64,000 nt of DNA. Source: Methanolinea sp. Its GTDB lineage: Archaea; Halobacteriota; Methanomicrobia; Methanomicrobiales; Methanospirillaceae. The DNA is taken from contig JANIHI010000001.1 of the NCBI GenBank assembly GCA_024518585.1, positions 160,483-224,482 of the forward strand, in the 5' to 3' direction. Numbering within the stretch: position 1 is the stretch's first letter; each line of letters opens with the position of its first letter. Positions 10,409 through 20,476 of the stretch are shown here, one piece after another. The notes under the pieces were generated by a model, which searched no databases, was not told the origin of the DNA, and saw nothing but the letters and a program-made list of their open reading frames with translations. The translations under genes were made by a program, and so were the position numbers.

Positions 10409-10882
10409 TCAACCGGCCTGTTCCCCATCCTGCATTGCACGGGCCTGCTGCATCTGGAACTGCTGGTATCCTGCCTCGAGGCGGCGGGCTATCTCGTTCA
10501 TCTGGCCACGTATCTGCTCGAGCGTCTCCATGACCTTTTTAGCCGATGCCTCCATCTCGGTGATGCGGTCCTTGAGGTACTCAACTGCTTCCTCGCTTGA
10601 CTTTTCCACGACGACCTCAGAACCGATGTTCACGAGGACCCTTGATGGTTCACTGATTCTGACCCGAACACTGATACCGGCTCCCAGCGGGAGGAGGACT
10701 GTGTTGTCTGGTGAGTCCTTTATTCCATTGATGGCCTCTATCGCAGAGAATGCTTCCACCCTCCCCTCCTCAAGGAGTGCAAGCTGCTGCGAGAATATCT
10801 CTGCCTGCTGCCTGTACTCGTTGAGGTATATCTGGAGGGACTGGAGTTCCCGGGGGTCAACGCCATCCACGTTAGTCACCAC
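10409..10882 (-). CDS. pfdA: Prefoldin alpha subunit
   Basis: Coiled-coil with central LPLGAGISVRVRI. Confidence 0.9.
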   Translation of the reverse strand: MVTNVDGVDPRELQSLQIYLNEYRQQAEIFSQQLALLEEGRVEAFSAIEAINGIKDSPDNTVLLPLGAGISVRVRISEPSRVLVNIGSEVVVEKSSEEAVEYLKDRITEMEASAKKVMETLEQIRGQMNEIARRLEAGYQQFQMQQARAMQDGEQAG

Positions 10883-11063
10883 TGAGCAAGGTAATTGAGT
10901 GGATCGTGATATAACTTCTTTTCACCCGGTGTTTACTCCCAAAAACTGCATATGTGCGTTCTTTTGCCTGCGCTTCACTCGGGGCTTCGATGACCTTGGT
11001 AAATGGCCTCCACTCATCGCCCATCCGGAAGTCTCCTTTTACCTCGAATTTCTGTTCCTTCAT
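10872..11063 (-). CDS. rpl18a: 50S ribosomal protein L18Ae/LX
   Basis: KFEVKGDFRMGDEWRPFTKVIEA...GSKHRVKRSYI. Confidence 0.92.
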   Translation of the reverse strand: MKEQKFEVKGDFRMGDEWRPFTKVIEAPSEAQAKERTYAVFGSKHRVKRSYITIHSITLLSGD

Positions 11064-11069
11064 TCTCTC

Positions 11070-11732
11070 TCACTCCAGAAAACCAAAAACATCCTCAATC
11101 CTTCCCAGCTCAAAGCCGGTTGTTTCAAGTCCCGCCACGTATCCCTTTGCGTTCACAAGGAGTCCCGTCCCCACAAGACCTGTCCCCCTGTTCACGGATC
11201 CCGTCCCGACCGGGACACCCGCAATCTCCTCCATGCGCTGGATTTCAGCCCTGCTGCTCCGGGGGTGAACGAGGACCCCCTTGTTCGTGGCTGCAGCAGC
11301 CATTCCAACGGCTTTTACCCCTCCCACCGTGAGGGGTGTGACAGGGGTTCCCAGGAAATCTTTCAAACTGCCGATCATTTCCCCGGGCATCTCGGGGTGA
11401 ACAACCGCAAACCTGTCGTTGAGGAGGATGATGTTCCCGGCAGCATTCATAGTATGCTCGAGCAGGAATACGTCGCGGTGTTCCTCGAGGACCGAGATCT
11501 CCCTGTCGGTTGCCATTCCACTCACGATGAATCCCTTTGCATTCCCCGTGAGCAGCGATCCGACGATCTCGCTGCCCTGGATGGTCGTGGAAACAACCTC
11601 GACACCCAGCACCTCCTCCAGTGCAGATTTAAAATCCGGAGGGGCGGTTGGTGGAACGACTGCAATATCATCCAGGACGCGGCAAAAGACCCCGATGTGG
11701 GGATCTCCCCCGTACGAGATCGTTCTTTGCAT
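11070..11732 (-). CDS. Translation initiation factor IF-6
   Basis: [29 protein letters not shown]; internal ATG (MQRTISYGG) preferred. Confidence 0.94.
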   Translation of the reverse strand: MQRTISYGGDPHIGVFCRVLDDIAVVPPTAPPDFKSALEEVLGVEVVSTTIQGSEIVGSLLTGNAKGFIVSGMATDREISVLEEHRDVFLLEHTMNAAGNIILLNDRFAVVHPEMPGEMIGSLKDFLGTPVTPLTVGGVKAVGMAAAATNKGVLVHPRSSRAEIQRMEEIAGVPVGTGSVNRGTGLVGTGLLVNAKGYVAGLETTGFELGRIEDVFGFLE

Positions 11733-11733
11733 C

Positions 11734-11997
11734 TCACTCCTCGGCAAGTTCAGCCTGGACCTGGCCATCATCAAACTTCATGGCCCGGATCCTGATGCGG
11801 GACGGAGGTTTCTCTGCCCCCCTGTCCCAGACACGTTCATTGATCGTCCGGTCGAGTTTTACGTCCCGGCTCTTCATGTGACGGGCGAGGAACTTTCTGA
11901 TATCCTTTATAGCAGTATTGCTCCTCTTCCACCGCGGTGCTCTTTTCGCTTCGCGGAGAGGAACCACGTAGATCTGCTCCTGAACCTTCTCTGCCAT
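11734..11997 (-). CDS. 50S ribosomal protein L31e
   Basis: [33 protein letters not shown]. Confidence 0.95.
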   Translation of the reverse strand: MAEKVQEQIYVVPLREAKRAPRWKRSNTAIKDIRKFLARHMKSRDVKLDRTINERVWDRGAEKPPSRIRIRAMKFDDGQVQAELAEE

Positions 11998-12003
11998 TTT
12001 CTC

Positions 12004-12156
12004 TCACACCTTTAAGGTGCTCCTTCTCCAGTTTCGCCGGCGGGGGTGCGTGGTGACCTGGCGCCTGGTGCGTGCCATGACCCATGCGGGGACCCTGCGG
12101 TTCTGTTCACACGCCTTTGCAAGGCGAATCTTGTATCCTTTTGTTGTTCTGCTCAT
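12004..12156 (-). CDS. 50S ribosomal protein L39e
   Basis: Hand translation [50 protein letters not shown]; missing from ORF track (50 aa). Confidence 0.96.
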   Translation of the reverse strand: MSRTTKGYKIRLAKACEQNRRVPAWVMARTRRQVTTHPRRRNWRRSTLKV

Positions 12157-12761
12157 GTGCAATTCACCTTCTCGTCTTTTGCGGTTCCAAGGACGAGCGA
12201 CTGTTCATGGTTGGGGGGGAAAAAGCGGTAGATGTCCTTCCCACTGGCACGGACAGCCTCCCTGATCTCGGCCTCGTAATCACCATTCTCCAGTTTTCCG
12301 GTCTCCCCGATGACGATGTGGAGGTGCTGGCCTGCGAGGCGGTCGACCTCCCTCCGGGGGAAGCCAAGGAGCGGCCTGATATAGGAACATCTGCAGGTGT
12401 CCTGGAGCGCCTGGGCCTCGTCCCTGCTCAGCATGGGGATCCGGTCATCAAAACGCGTGCCGTCCGCGATGATGCGATAGTGCAGGGCAAGGTCCTGGAG
12501 CGCCTTTTTGTGCACCATCTGTATCGCTTCTCCCGGGTGCCCGGTCTTTTCCACCATGTCAACAACGGTGGAGATATCAAGACCTGAAAATACCCGGACT
12601 TTCCAGGGGATCCCAAGGGCCCGTGCGGCCCTCTCGACCCCGGGGAGTGGGCGGTCCTCATGAAACACGTATGTATTCAATTCCACGCAATAGTCCCGGG
12701 AGAGGAGGATCGCGGCAAGGGAACTGTCTTTTCCCCCGCTGAAGAGGACACCGGCCTTCAT
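12153..12761 (-). CDS. PP-loop ATP-binding protein (adenine nucleotide alpha-hydrolase superfamily)
   Basis: [16 protein letters not shown]-loop, [11 protein letters not shown]. Confidence 0.82.
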   Translation of the reverse strand: MKAGVLFSGGKDSSLAAILLSRDYCVELNTYVFHEDRPLPGVERAARALGIPWKVRVFSGLDISTVVDMVEKTGHPGEAIQMVHKKALQDLALHYRIIADGTRFDDRIPMLSRDEAQALQDTCRCSYIRPLLGFPRREVDRLAGQHLHIVIGETGKLENGDYEAEIREAVRASGKDIYRFFPPNHEQSLVLGTAKDEKVNCT

Positions 12762-13099
12762 CCTTTCCGAATGATCTTGAAGTCCTTCCGTGCAGGTTGT
12801 AACTGCTGGAGGATTGCCTTCAACTGTTCGTCTGTAATCTTCTGCGTGAGACGACCGCTCTTTGCGAGGAGGACCAGCTGCTGCTCGACGGCACGGGCAA
12901 AATCCGGCCGTGTCAGCCGTATGGCATTGAGACGCTCCCTTGCCGCGGGTTCCATGATCTGGAGGAGGACGGTGTGAATTTGTGCATCAAGCTGCCTCTG
13001 CCTCTCTGCTTCCTCCTGCATCAGCTGCTGTTCGTATGCCTGCTGCTGTAACTGCGCCAGCTTCCTCCTCCGCAGTTCTGCAAGCTCGTCGTCTCCCAT
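12758..13099 (-). CDS. DNA-binding protein, PDCD5/TFAR19 family
   Basis: ELAELRRRKLAQLQQQ...LLQIMEPAARERLNAIRLTRPDFARAVEQ. Confidence 0.94.
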   Translation of the reverse strand: MGDDELAELRRRKLAQLQQQAYEQQLMQEEAERQRQLDAQIHTVLLQIMEPAARERLNAIRLTRPDFARAVEQQLVLLAKSGRLTQKITDEQLKAILQQLQPARKDFKIIRKG

Positions 13100-13110
13100 G
13101 GTTCACTCCC

Positions 13111-13548
13111 TCACTGGGGGGTATTTGCTTTCTCCTCTCGGGCAATCCTGTCTGCCAGGTTGTCCATGTAGGAGATGCCCGTCGGGCTTACCTTCCTCCC
13201 TGTCTTCTCCTTCTGGATAAGCCCGGCTCCCTCGAGCTGCTGGAGGGCCTTGCGGAGGATTGACCCGCTGCCTTTCCTGAACTGCTTCGGGCGGGAACCC
13301 CTGTCCTTCTTCCCCCCATAGATGGTGCGCAGGCGCTGTACACCTATGGGCCCCTCGATGTAGACCCGGCGGAGGATGGAGGCGGCCCTCACGAACCACC
13401 ATTCGGGGTCATGGGGTGGCATCTCCTTGTGGACCCCGGTCTTGGCAAACGCAGCCCAGTCCGGGGGTTTCATCTCTGGTCTTTTCTTGAGTTCCTCGGC
13501 CAGGGTGCGGATGAACCTCTCTGCCGGAACATCATAGACGGTTGTCAT
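13111..13548 (-). CDS. 30S ribosomal protein S19e
   Basis: MTTVYDVPAERFIRTLAEELK...PPDWAAFAKTGVHKEMPP. Confidence 0.95.
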   Translation of the reverse strand: MTTVYDVPAERFIRTLAEELKKRPEMKPPDWAAFAKTGVHKEMPPHDPEWWFVRAASILRRVYIEGPIGVQRLRTIYGGKKDRGSRPKQFRKGSGSILRKALQQLEGAGLIQKEKTGRKVSPTGISYMDNLADRIAREEKANTPQ

Positions 13549-13668
13549 GCCTGGTAAAACCTCACTGTCACTGGTTGGATATAACAGTCTTTACTTATTT
13601 GTATGCTGCGCTTTTATATATTTCGAGCGCGTTGCCCTCCGCAGGCAACGGCGCAGGATATCCCGGAT

Positions 13669-13905
13669 TTATCTCTTTTTTTCTCCTTCGAGCACAGCAG
13701 TCCTCCCCCTTACCGCGAGGACCTTCGCACCTGCCCGGCTCGCCAGGGCGGCCGGGTCTACATCTGTAGACCGGAGCCACTTTACCTTGACCCTCTGTCT
13801 CTTTTCCAGTTGCTGGACGATCTCTCCAACGACTGCATCGGTCAAGCCGTTCTTCCCGACCCAGACTGTTGCCCGTATTTCCTGCTCCCCTGGTTCCTTT
13901 CCCAT
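13669..13905 (-). CDS. YhbY/CRM-domain RNA-binding protein
   Basis: VWVGKNGLTDAVVGEIVQQLEKRQRVKVKW...GAKVLAVRGRTAVL; ATGA overlap with the upstream gene's stop. Confidence 0.88.
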   Translation of the reverse strand: MGKEPGEQEIRATVWVGKNGLTDAVVGEIVQQLEKRQRVKVKWLRSTDVDPAALASRAGAKVLAVRGRTAVLEGEKKR

Positions 13906-14219
13906 CACGACTTCCTCCTGGCTGGGTAGCGCATCTGTTTCCGGCAGGAGAGGCACGTCACCACGACTTTCCCGTGGGATATCCTGACCCGCATGTTTAC
14001 CCCGGGTACCAGGAAGCGGTGGCAATGATGGCAGAATTGCCGACGGAACTCCCTGTCGAGGCGGACCCGCTGCTTCATCGAGATCTTCCTGGCAAGTGCG
14101 ATGTAGCGGTGACTCAGCGCGGGGTCAGTGGGAAATACCCTGCGGGCCTGTTCAAAAAGGATTGCGATCCTTTCCCGGGCGATGCGCCGTATCTCCGGGT
14201 GCGATGTTTTTCGTGTCAT
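13905..14219 (-). CDS. rnp4: Ribonuclease P protein component 4 (Rpp21/Rpr2)
   Basis: RRIARERIAILFEQA...CHHCHRFL...VTCLSCRKQMRYP; start set at MTRKTSHPEI. Confidence 0.88.
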   Translation of the reverse strand: MTRKTSHPEIRRIARERIAILFEQARRVFPTDPALSHRYIALARKISMKQRVRLDREFRRQFCHHCHRFLVPGVNMRVRISHGKVVVTCLSCRKQMRYPARRKS

Positions 14220-14826
14220 TTCCCTCGTTGACGAGAACTCTGCGTCCCTCGATGCGAAATCGTCCCTCACAGACGATCCTGACAGCCCATGGCAGGCACT
14301 GGTGCTCTTTCTCAAGGATCCTGGCTGAAAGGCTCTCCTCGTCATCTCCGGGGAAGACCGGCACGCAGGCCTGGATGATGATGGGGCCGGTGTCCATCCC
14401 CTCATCGACGAAGTGAACCGTGCACCCGGAGACCCGGACTCCGTACTCGAGGGCCTGGCGCTGGGCATGCAGGCCTGCAAAGCTGGGCAGGAGTGCCGGG
14501 TGAATATTGATAATCCTTCCGGAAAACTCGCGGACGATTCGCGGGCCGAGAATGCGCATGTAACCGGCTAGCACAAACAGGTCGACGTCCAGGGACTGCA
14601 TCACGGAAAAAAGTGCGGCTTCGTAATCCTCCTTTGTGGAAAAGAGAGAGTAGTCGATGACACGGACGGGAATCCCCGCCTCCCGTGCACGCACAATGGC
14701 ATATGCACCGGGATTGTCGGTCACGAGCCCTGCACAGGCGACGTTGAGGTACCCATCCCGGATGGCATCGATGAGGGCCTGGAAGTTCGATCCCCGGCCT
14801 GATGCAAGGACCGCGATCCGTTTCAT
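14152..14826 (-). CDS. purN: Phosphoribosylglycinamide formyltransferase
   Basis: IAVLASGRGSNFQALIDAI, INIHPALLPSFAGLHAQRQALE. Confidence 0.95.
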   Translation of the reverse strand: MKRIAVLASGRGSNFQALIDAIRDGYLNVACAGLVTDNPGAYAIVRAREAGIPVRVIDYSLFSTKEDYEAALFSVMQSLDVDLFVLAGYMRILGPRIVREFSGRIINIHPALLPSFAGLHAQRQALEYGVRVSGCTVHFVDEGMDTGPIIIQACVPVFPGDDEESLSARILEKEHQCLPWAVRIVCEGRFRIEGRRVLVNEGNDTKNIAPGDTAHRPGKDRNPF

Positions 14827-16112
14827 GATCCTTTCTCCCCCTCTTTCTCCTCTCCGGGGGGATGGATGATGACCTTGACCTTGACGATACGGCGGGAGAG
14901 CATCTGTGTGACAACGAGCGTCGCGTTACTTTCCCTGATATACACGCTCTCCCCTGGATGGGGGATGTGCCCGAGTCGATCGATGACAAGGCCCCCGACA
15001 CTCTCGTAGGACTCTGATACGGGGAGGGAGATATCAAGCTCTTCGTTGAGGTCTTCGACCCAGACCTTGGCATCGACGAGAAACACCCCCTCCCCGATCT
15101 TCTGCACCTTTGGCTCTTCCCTGTCAAACTCGTCAAGGATGTCGCCGACCAGTTCTTCAAGGATATCTTCGACCGTCACGATGCCCACGAAACTGCTGTA
15201 TTCATCGAGAACGATGGCCATCTGCACCTTGCGCAACTGGAGTTCCCGCAGGAGGTCATCGATCTTCTTGCTTTCGGGGACGAAGAAGGGGTCGTACATC
15301 AGGTCCCTGATACTCGCGTGTTTCTTCCCCGAAATGATGCTTGAAAAGACGTCCTTGACGTTGAGAACGCCGATGATGTTGTCCATGTGCTCGTGGTAAA
15401 CAGGAATGCGGGAAAAACCAGTCTCGTTGAAGAGATGGAGGGCTGCTTCGAGGCTACTCTCGTCTTCGATGAGGGCAACGTCGACACGAGGTGTCATGAT
15501 CTCCCGTGCCGTCGTGTCACCGAACTCGAGGACTGAGTAAAGCATCTCCCTCTCTTCCTGCTCGATGGCCCCCTCCTCCTTTCCAACCTCGATCCATTCG
15601 CGTATCTCTTCCTCGGTTACGCTGGGTTCAGATGTTCCCTGCTCGGCCGACCCCTTCCCCATGGCTTTCTCAATGGTCCAAATCAGGGGGAAAAAGACGA
15701 CGGAAAGGAAGTGGATTGGCCTGGCGACGGTAAGGGCAAATTTTTCCGCGTGCCGGGTCGCGTATATTTTCGGGCTAATCTCTCCAAAAACGAGGAGGAG
15801 GATGACGACGGCTCCCGTGGCTATCCCGACTCCGATATTTCCAAAGACCCTGATTGTCACGGCTGTCGCAATCGCTGCAGCCGCAACATTCACGATGTTA
15901 TTGCCGATCAGGATCGTGATGAGAAAGCGGTTCGGATGCTCCTTCAGGCGGGCGAGTGCCTGGGCACCCTGCCTTTTTTCATTGACGAGTGTCCTGACCT
16001 TTGCCCTGCTGATCGATATGAGGGCAACTTCCGATGCCGAGAAAAATGCAGAGAGCAACAGGCACACGATGAACAGTAAAAGGAGTAAAAGGTCCTCAAT
16101 CATCAATTCCAC
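14823..16112 (-). CDS. Hemolysin-family CNNM/CorC membrane protein with CBS domains
   Basis: DUF21 TM region, REIMTPRVDVALI, two CBS motifs, CorC_HlyC C-terminus. Confidence 0.92.
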   Translation of the reverse strand: MELMIEDLLLLLLFIVCLLLSAFFSASEVALISISRAKVRTLVNEKRQGAQALARLKEHPNRFLITILIGNNIVNVAAAAIATAVTIRVFGNIGVGIATGAVVILLLVFGEISPKIYATRHAEKFALTVARPIHFLSVVFFPLIWTIEKAMGKGSAEQGTSEPSVTEEEIREWIEVGKEEGAIEQEEREMLYSVLEFGDTTAREIMTPRVDVALIEDESSLEAALHLFNETGFSRIPVYHEHMDNIIGVLNVKDVFSSIISGKKHASIRDLMYDPFFVPESKKIDDLLRELQLRKVQMAIVLDEYSSFVGIVTVEDILEELVGDILDEFDREEPKVQKIGEGVFLVDAKVWVEDLNEELDISLPVSESYESVGGLVIDRLGHIPHPGESVYIRESNATLVVTQMLSRRIVKVKVIIHPPGEEKEGEKGS

Positions 16113-16194
16113 GCCGCCCAGACGGCCTTTCTCATCGTATCCATGGATCCCGTGACACTGTAACTATCGTGCTGACATTTTATAAACTCGTCGA

Positions 16195-17016
16195 TTACCC
16201 AAACGCGGTCTTCATGAATTCTGATTCCCGCGCGAGGAGGAGAATTTTCTCTTCATAGGATAACTCGCAGGACAGGGCGAGGTCCTCGATCTCCAGCATG
16301 AGATTTCCATCATACCCCATTTGTGCCAAATCCCGGAGAATACTGCGGACGGCTGTATTCCCCCCGACGGGGAGGTGCATCCTTCCACCGGCCGCGGCTC
16401 CCACGTGCACATTGACGAGCCTCTCCCCGCAGAGTTCAATGTACCTCTCCACCTGTCCCGGCCCGTCCCCCATGGCGTGGGAGATGTCGAGTGTAAACGA
16501 GAGCCAGGGCTCACGGTCAAGGAGGTCGCGCATCACCTCTGGCTTTCCGACCAGCGAGTTCACTTTGTTCTCCATGTTCTCCATGGAGACCACAACTCCC
16601 GTCTCGCGGGAGACCTCCTCAAGGCTCCGGAGGTATCGCTCGAACTTTTCATAGTCGGGGGCACTGGGCACCCTCTTGGCAGTCCTCCTCCCGGGATGCA
16701 CGGTGACGATGGGGATGTCTGCCGATGCGGCCAGCCGGATGGCATCGCAGACGAATCGGACCGAGACCTCGGCAATAACCGGGTTGATCGACGTGGGATT
16801 GAGATCAAGGATGGGCGCATGGAGTGTTGCATGACGCATCACAGGTGACGATTCTTTAAGAGATACAAGTTCATCCCGGGGCTGGCCGGCGAGCCAGAAC
16901 GCCGGTGTCTCCACCCAGAACTCCACAGAGTCGAGCCCGGCTTCCTCGACCGCCGAAATGATCTCCTCGAGGGGATATTCGTGAAAAAACATGGTGGAGA
17001 CTCCAAAATGAACCAT
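16195..17016 (-). CDS. Sugar phosphate isomerase/epimerase (xylose isomerase-like TIM barrel)
   Basis: VEFWVETPAFW, HAPILDLNP, VHPGRRT, MENMENK, TLDISHA. Confidence 0.85.
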   Translation of the reverse strand: MVHFGVSTMFFHEYPLEEIISAVEEAGLDSVEFWVETPAFWLAGQPRDELVSLKESSPVMRHATLHAPILDLNPTSINPVIAEVSVRFVCDAIRLAASADIPIVTVHPGRRTAKRVPSAPDYEKFERYLRSLEEVSRETGVVVSMENMENKVNSLVGKPEVMRDLLDREPWLSFTLDISHAMGDGPGQVERYIELCGERLVNVHVGAAAGGRMHLPVGGNTAVRSILRDLAQMGYDGNLMLEIEDLALSCELSYEEKILLLARESEFMKTAFG

Positions 17017-17054
17017 GATCCTATTTCATGTCGGGCAACTGCTAATAACTGTTT

Positions 17055-18308
17055 ATGCCCTGGTACCAGGAAAGGGAGTCGCAGGGGCAAGGGGAGATGC
17101 AACCGGGAGTCTACACCGTTTCAGAGATCTCCTCCCTCATCGGTTCGCTGCTTGATGACCCCCGGATCCATGATATATGGGTCAGGGGGGAGGTTACCAA
17201 CTTCAAGCTCCATGGGTCAGGCCACTGTTTCTTTTCCCTGGGAGAGAGGACGGAAAACACGAGCGCACTTATCTCCTGTGTCATGTGGCGGACGGATGCA
17301 GCCCGGCTCCCGGCCGGCATCAGCGATGGGATGGATGTCTTTGTCTTTGGGTCCGTGGGGCACTACTCCCCGCAGGGACGCTACCAGTTATATGTCCGCG
17401 ATATCCGGCCTGCAGGCCGGGGTGAAAAATACCTCCAGGTAGAGCAGTGGAAAGTACTCCTCTCTTCCGAGGGATGCTTTGACAGTGCCCGCAAACGCCC
17501 CCTTCCCAGCTTTCCGGTGCGCATCGGCGTCGTGACGTCAGAAACGGGGGCCGTGCTCCAGGACATAAAGAACATCATATCGCGCCGGTACCCCCTCGAA
17601 GTCGTGGTTTCACCCACGGTCGTCCAGGGAGAGGGGGCGCACCTCGAGATTGCCCGGGCAATAACCCGCCTCTATGGTCGGGCTGACGTGATCATCGTCG
17701 CTCGCGGCGGGGGAAGTTTCGAGGACCTGTTCCCCTTCAACCACCCCGATGTGGTGAGGGCGGTATCGGCCTCCCCCGTGCCCGTCGTGAGCGCGATCGG
17801 GCACGAGGTCGATGCACCTCTCGCGGACTTTGCTGCCGACGTCCGGGCCCCGACACCTTCGGCTGCAGCCGAACTCGTGGTCCCTGACAGGATCGCGATC
17901 CGGGAGGCGCTCGGGGACTTTCGGAAGGCACTTTGCGCCCGTCTGCTCGGGAAGCTTGACCGGGCTGCAACGGAAATCGCCGAGCTGCGCGAGAGGTTCT
18001 CCCCGCGGCGGATGGAGCAACGCCTGAACGTCCGGAGGGAAGACCTGAATGTCCTGGAGACACGGATGCTGCGTGCAATGACTGCGCGCATTGACCGGGG
18101 GAGGGAGAGGGTCTCTGCCATGGCACATATCCTGGAGGCAAAGAATCCCTGCCAGGTCCTCGGCAGGGGCTACTGCATACTCACGCGGCAGGGACGAGTC
18201 ATCCGTTCTGCAAGGGAGGTATCGCCGGGGGACAGGCTTTCTGCCCGGCTCTCAGACGGTACAATCGACACGATCGTCCACGAGGTGAGGCATGACCCAG
18301 AAGTTTGA
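17055..18308 (+). CDS. xseA: Exodeoxyribonuclease VII large subunit
   Basis: VRGEVTNFKLHGSGHCFFSL, GVVTSETGAVLQDI, IIVARGGGSFEDLFPFN, IGHEVDAPLADF. Confidence 0.95.
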   Translation: MPWYQERESQGQGEMQPGVYTVSEISSLIGSLLDDPRIHDIWVRGEVTNFKLHGSGHCFFSLGERTENTSALISCVMWRTDAARLPAGISDGMDVFVFGSVGHYSPQGRYQLYVRDIRPAGRGEKYLQVEQWKVLLSSEGCFDSARKRPLPSFPVRIGVVTSETGAVLQDIKNIISRRYPLEVVVSPTVVQGEGAHLEIARAITRLYGRADVIIVARGGGSFEDLFPFNHPDVVRAVSASPVPVVSAIGHEVDAPLADFAADVRAPTPSAAAELVVPDRIAIREALGDFRKALCARLLGKLDRAATEIAELRERFSPRRMEQRLNVRREDLNVLETRMLRAMTARIDRGRERVSAMAHILEAKNPCQVLGRGYCILTRQGRVIRSAREVSPGDRLSARLSDGTIDTIVHEVRHDPEV

Positions 18309-18474
18309 GGAGATATTGAAAGAGATAAAGGAGATCCTCCAGAAGATGGAGGATAACCAGACAGGCCTCGATGAGGCAATTGCACTGTACGAGAGGGGAG
18401 CAGCCCTTATCCGGCAGGCAGAGGAGATCCTTGCGAATGCAGAGATGAAGATCACGATGCTGGGGAGGGACTAA
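18292..18474 (+). CDS. xseB: Exodeoxyribonuclease VII small subunit
   Basis: KFEEILKEIKEILQKME...LDEAIALYERGAALIRQAEEILANAEMKI; overlaps xseA. Confidence 0.92.
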   Translation: MTQKFEEILKEIKEILQKMEDNQTGLDEAIALYERGAALIRQAEEILANAEMKITMLGRD

Positions 18475-18486
18475 AGGTACGGGCCG

Positions 18487-18927
18487 TCAGGGCACAAAGA
18501 CGGAGATTTCAACTGTCATCGGGTGACCCCTCCGCAGCTCTTCCACAAAATCACGGGGAAACAGGCGGGCAGTCAGGTCAGTGCCGATTGCAACCGTCCT
18601 CCCGCAGACGAAATGACTCCTCCGGAAGACCATGTCAGAGGGGTCTGACAGAGTCATTTTTCTGCTGCCATGCCCGTGGAGTACGACTGTCAACCCCCTG
18701 CACCGGAAACAGGCAGTAACCCGGGCCTCATCGCGGCAGAGGAGGTCGCGGACATCGGGGGGGAGGTCACGGGCCCCCCTGACAGCACCGACGCCGACAA
18801 TGCAGTCTCCCCGGAGCGTCACTGCAGGCTCCCTCGTAATTTCAAGGGTACTGGGATGGAGGGCGGTAATGTGGGGGTGACCGTGGCAGGAAATTGTTAC
18901 ACCGGCATATTTTTGCATGGGAGGCAT
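18487..18927 (-). CDS. DUF371 family protein
   Basis: ISCHGHPHITALHPSTLEITREP.VT.RGDCIVGV. Confidence 0.88.
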   Translation of the reverse strand: MPPMQKYAGVTISCHGHPHITALHPSTLEITREPAVTLRGDCIVGVGAVRGARDLPPDVRDLLCRDEARVTACFRCRGLTVVLHGHGSRKMTLSDPSDMVFRRSHFVCGRTVAIGTDLTARLFPRDFVEELRRGHPMTVEISVFVP

Positions 18928-18999
18928 CTCTCTTTATAACTCGGGAGGGGGTAATCGGGAATGTCCCGGGAGGAGACGCGGGACACTGCAGGCCAAGCC

Positions 19000-19839
19000 C
19001 TAGTACTTATACCATCTCCCCTTTTCATCGTACTCACCCTGGAGGGGAATTGTCCCGCCGACCGGTATTTCTCCACTGACCTTTCGGTAGAAAGCAGCCT
19101 TGAATGCCAGGATGAGGTTTCCCCCCAGGAAGACCCCGGCGAAACAGATGAGTGCAGTAACCACGATTCCTTCAAGACCGAGCAGGGAATTGAAGCTCGC
19201 CAGTGTAAAATTCTGGAATTCCGTTGGAGTCATTGTGGTGAGGGGAAGGAGCCTATCATAGAGGAGTGCTGTCCAGAGGACCAGGAGGGGCAGGGTGATG
19301 CAGAGGATGAGTCCTGCCGATACCAGGAAAAAGGCGATGACACGGCCGGGGCGGTTCAGGACGATCTCAATGCTCCGCCTGATACTGTCCAGGACTTTGC
19401 AGTCCTCGAACACCGCGGCGCAATCAAAAAAGAAAGTGAAAAAGAGGATGGGGATGACTGTCCCAAGGGTGACGAAGGGGAGGATGGTCATACCAGTCCC
19501 GGCAAGGGAAAGGGGGATTACAAGGAGGAATATCGTGAGGAGGATGGCAAACGCAACGACAAGGGCCGGGAGAAGGATCCTGAAATAGTACGACGATGCC
19601 CCCCTGATAAAAGCACGGCCCCCCGATTCCCCGGTACGGATCAGGTAATAGGTTCCGGCGAGGAAGAAGGGGAGGATGATCACCTCGATAAACCATAACC
19701 TCGTGAAGATGAACTCCCCCATGAAGAACTGGATGACCAGGTCAGCCGCCCCGAGGCCCCCGGCGACGAGGCCCGGGGTCCACAGGAGGACGTCTCTTTT
19801 GAGGTATGACAGTGACTGCGAGAGGGCGGAGAGGACCAT
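19000..19839 (-). CDS. Multi-TM membrane protein of unknown function
   Basis: Several hydrophobic segments; start set at MVLSALSQSLSYLKRDVLLW. Confidence 0.7.
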   Translation of the reverse strand: MVLSALSQSLSYLKRDVLLWTPGLVAGGLGAADLVIQFFMGEFIFTRLWFIEVIILPFFLAGTYYLIRTGESGGRAFIRGASSYYFRILLPALVVAFAILLTIFLLVIPLSLAGTGMTILPFVTLGTVIPILFFTFFFDCAAVFEDCKVLDSIRRSIEIVLNRPGRVIAFFLVSAGLILCITLPLLVLWTALLYDRLLPLTTMTPTEFQNFTLASFNSLLGLEGIVVTALICFAGVFLGGNLILAFKAAFYRKVSGEIPVGGTIPLQGEYDEKGRWYKY

Positions 19840-19843
19840 TCCC

Positions 19844-20434
19844 TCACCTCTCCCGCGGCATTGCAACAATCTCCCTGACCTGGAGGTCCAGGAACGACGA
19901 GGTATGGGCAGGCAGGATAACACACACGGTGTCTGCACCACTGGCGGTCCCTCCGACAGCGACGACCTCCTGGTCTACCGGTATTGCCCCCTGGTCCGCT
20001 GCAATGAGCGTGCACTCGACCGCGACCTTGAGGCCCACCGCGATGAGCTTGCGCAGCGCCTCGGCAACTGCCTCCGAGCGGGAGCCCCCTCCCACCTTTG
20101 GCGACCGTGAAAAGGCCCGTTCGAGCCCGGAAAGAACGTGAGTTCCGGTCACGATCGTGACGCCGGCCTCCTTCAGACGCCGCGCTGTCTGTGGCGAGAA
20201 CTCCCACTCTCCCGGTTTTGAGAACCCGACGACGTGGGTCACGACAACGAGGGAGATTCCTGTCCCCATAAAGAACCGGGAGAATATTTCGGCCGTTTTC
20301 CCGCTGGTACTCGCTACGACAACCCTCCCGATGGAGAGTTCCCTTGCCCTCTCGAGGGCGAACCGTGCGCAATCCTCGGTGTTCTGGGGCCCGGGTTTAT
20401 CGAAGTAATACGTCGACTTCCTGATGTAAGACAT
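19844..20434 (-). CDS. Pyruvate kinase C-terminal alpha/beta-like domain protein
   Basis: VVASTSGKTAEIFSRFFMGTGISLVVVTHVVGFSKPGEWEF; DQEVVAVGGTASGADTVCVI. Confidence 0.8.
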   Translation of the reverse strand: MSYIRKSTYYFDKPGPQNTEDCARFALERARELSIGRVVVASTSGKTAEIFSRFFMGTGISLVVVTHVVGFSKPGEWEFSPQTARRLKEAGVTIVTGTHVLSGLERAFSRSPKVGGGSRSEAVAEALRKLIAVGLKVAVECTLIAADQGAIPVDQEVVAVGGTASGADTVCVILPAHTSSFLDLQVREIVAMPRER

Positions 20435-20476
20435 AAGGCATTATCTTTTAGGTGGTCAGAGGTAAAGGGAATTGCT

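Noticed and set aside
14402-15160. 252-aa minus-strand ORF overlapping purN and the CorC-like gene
   Set aside because: Out-of-frame shadow of two convincing genes in GC-rich sequence.
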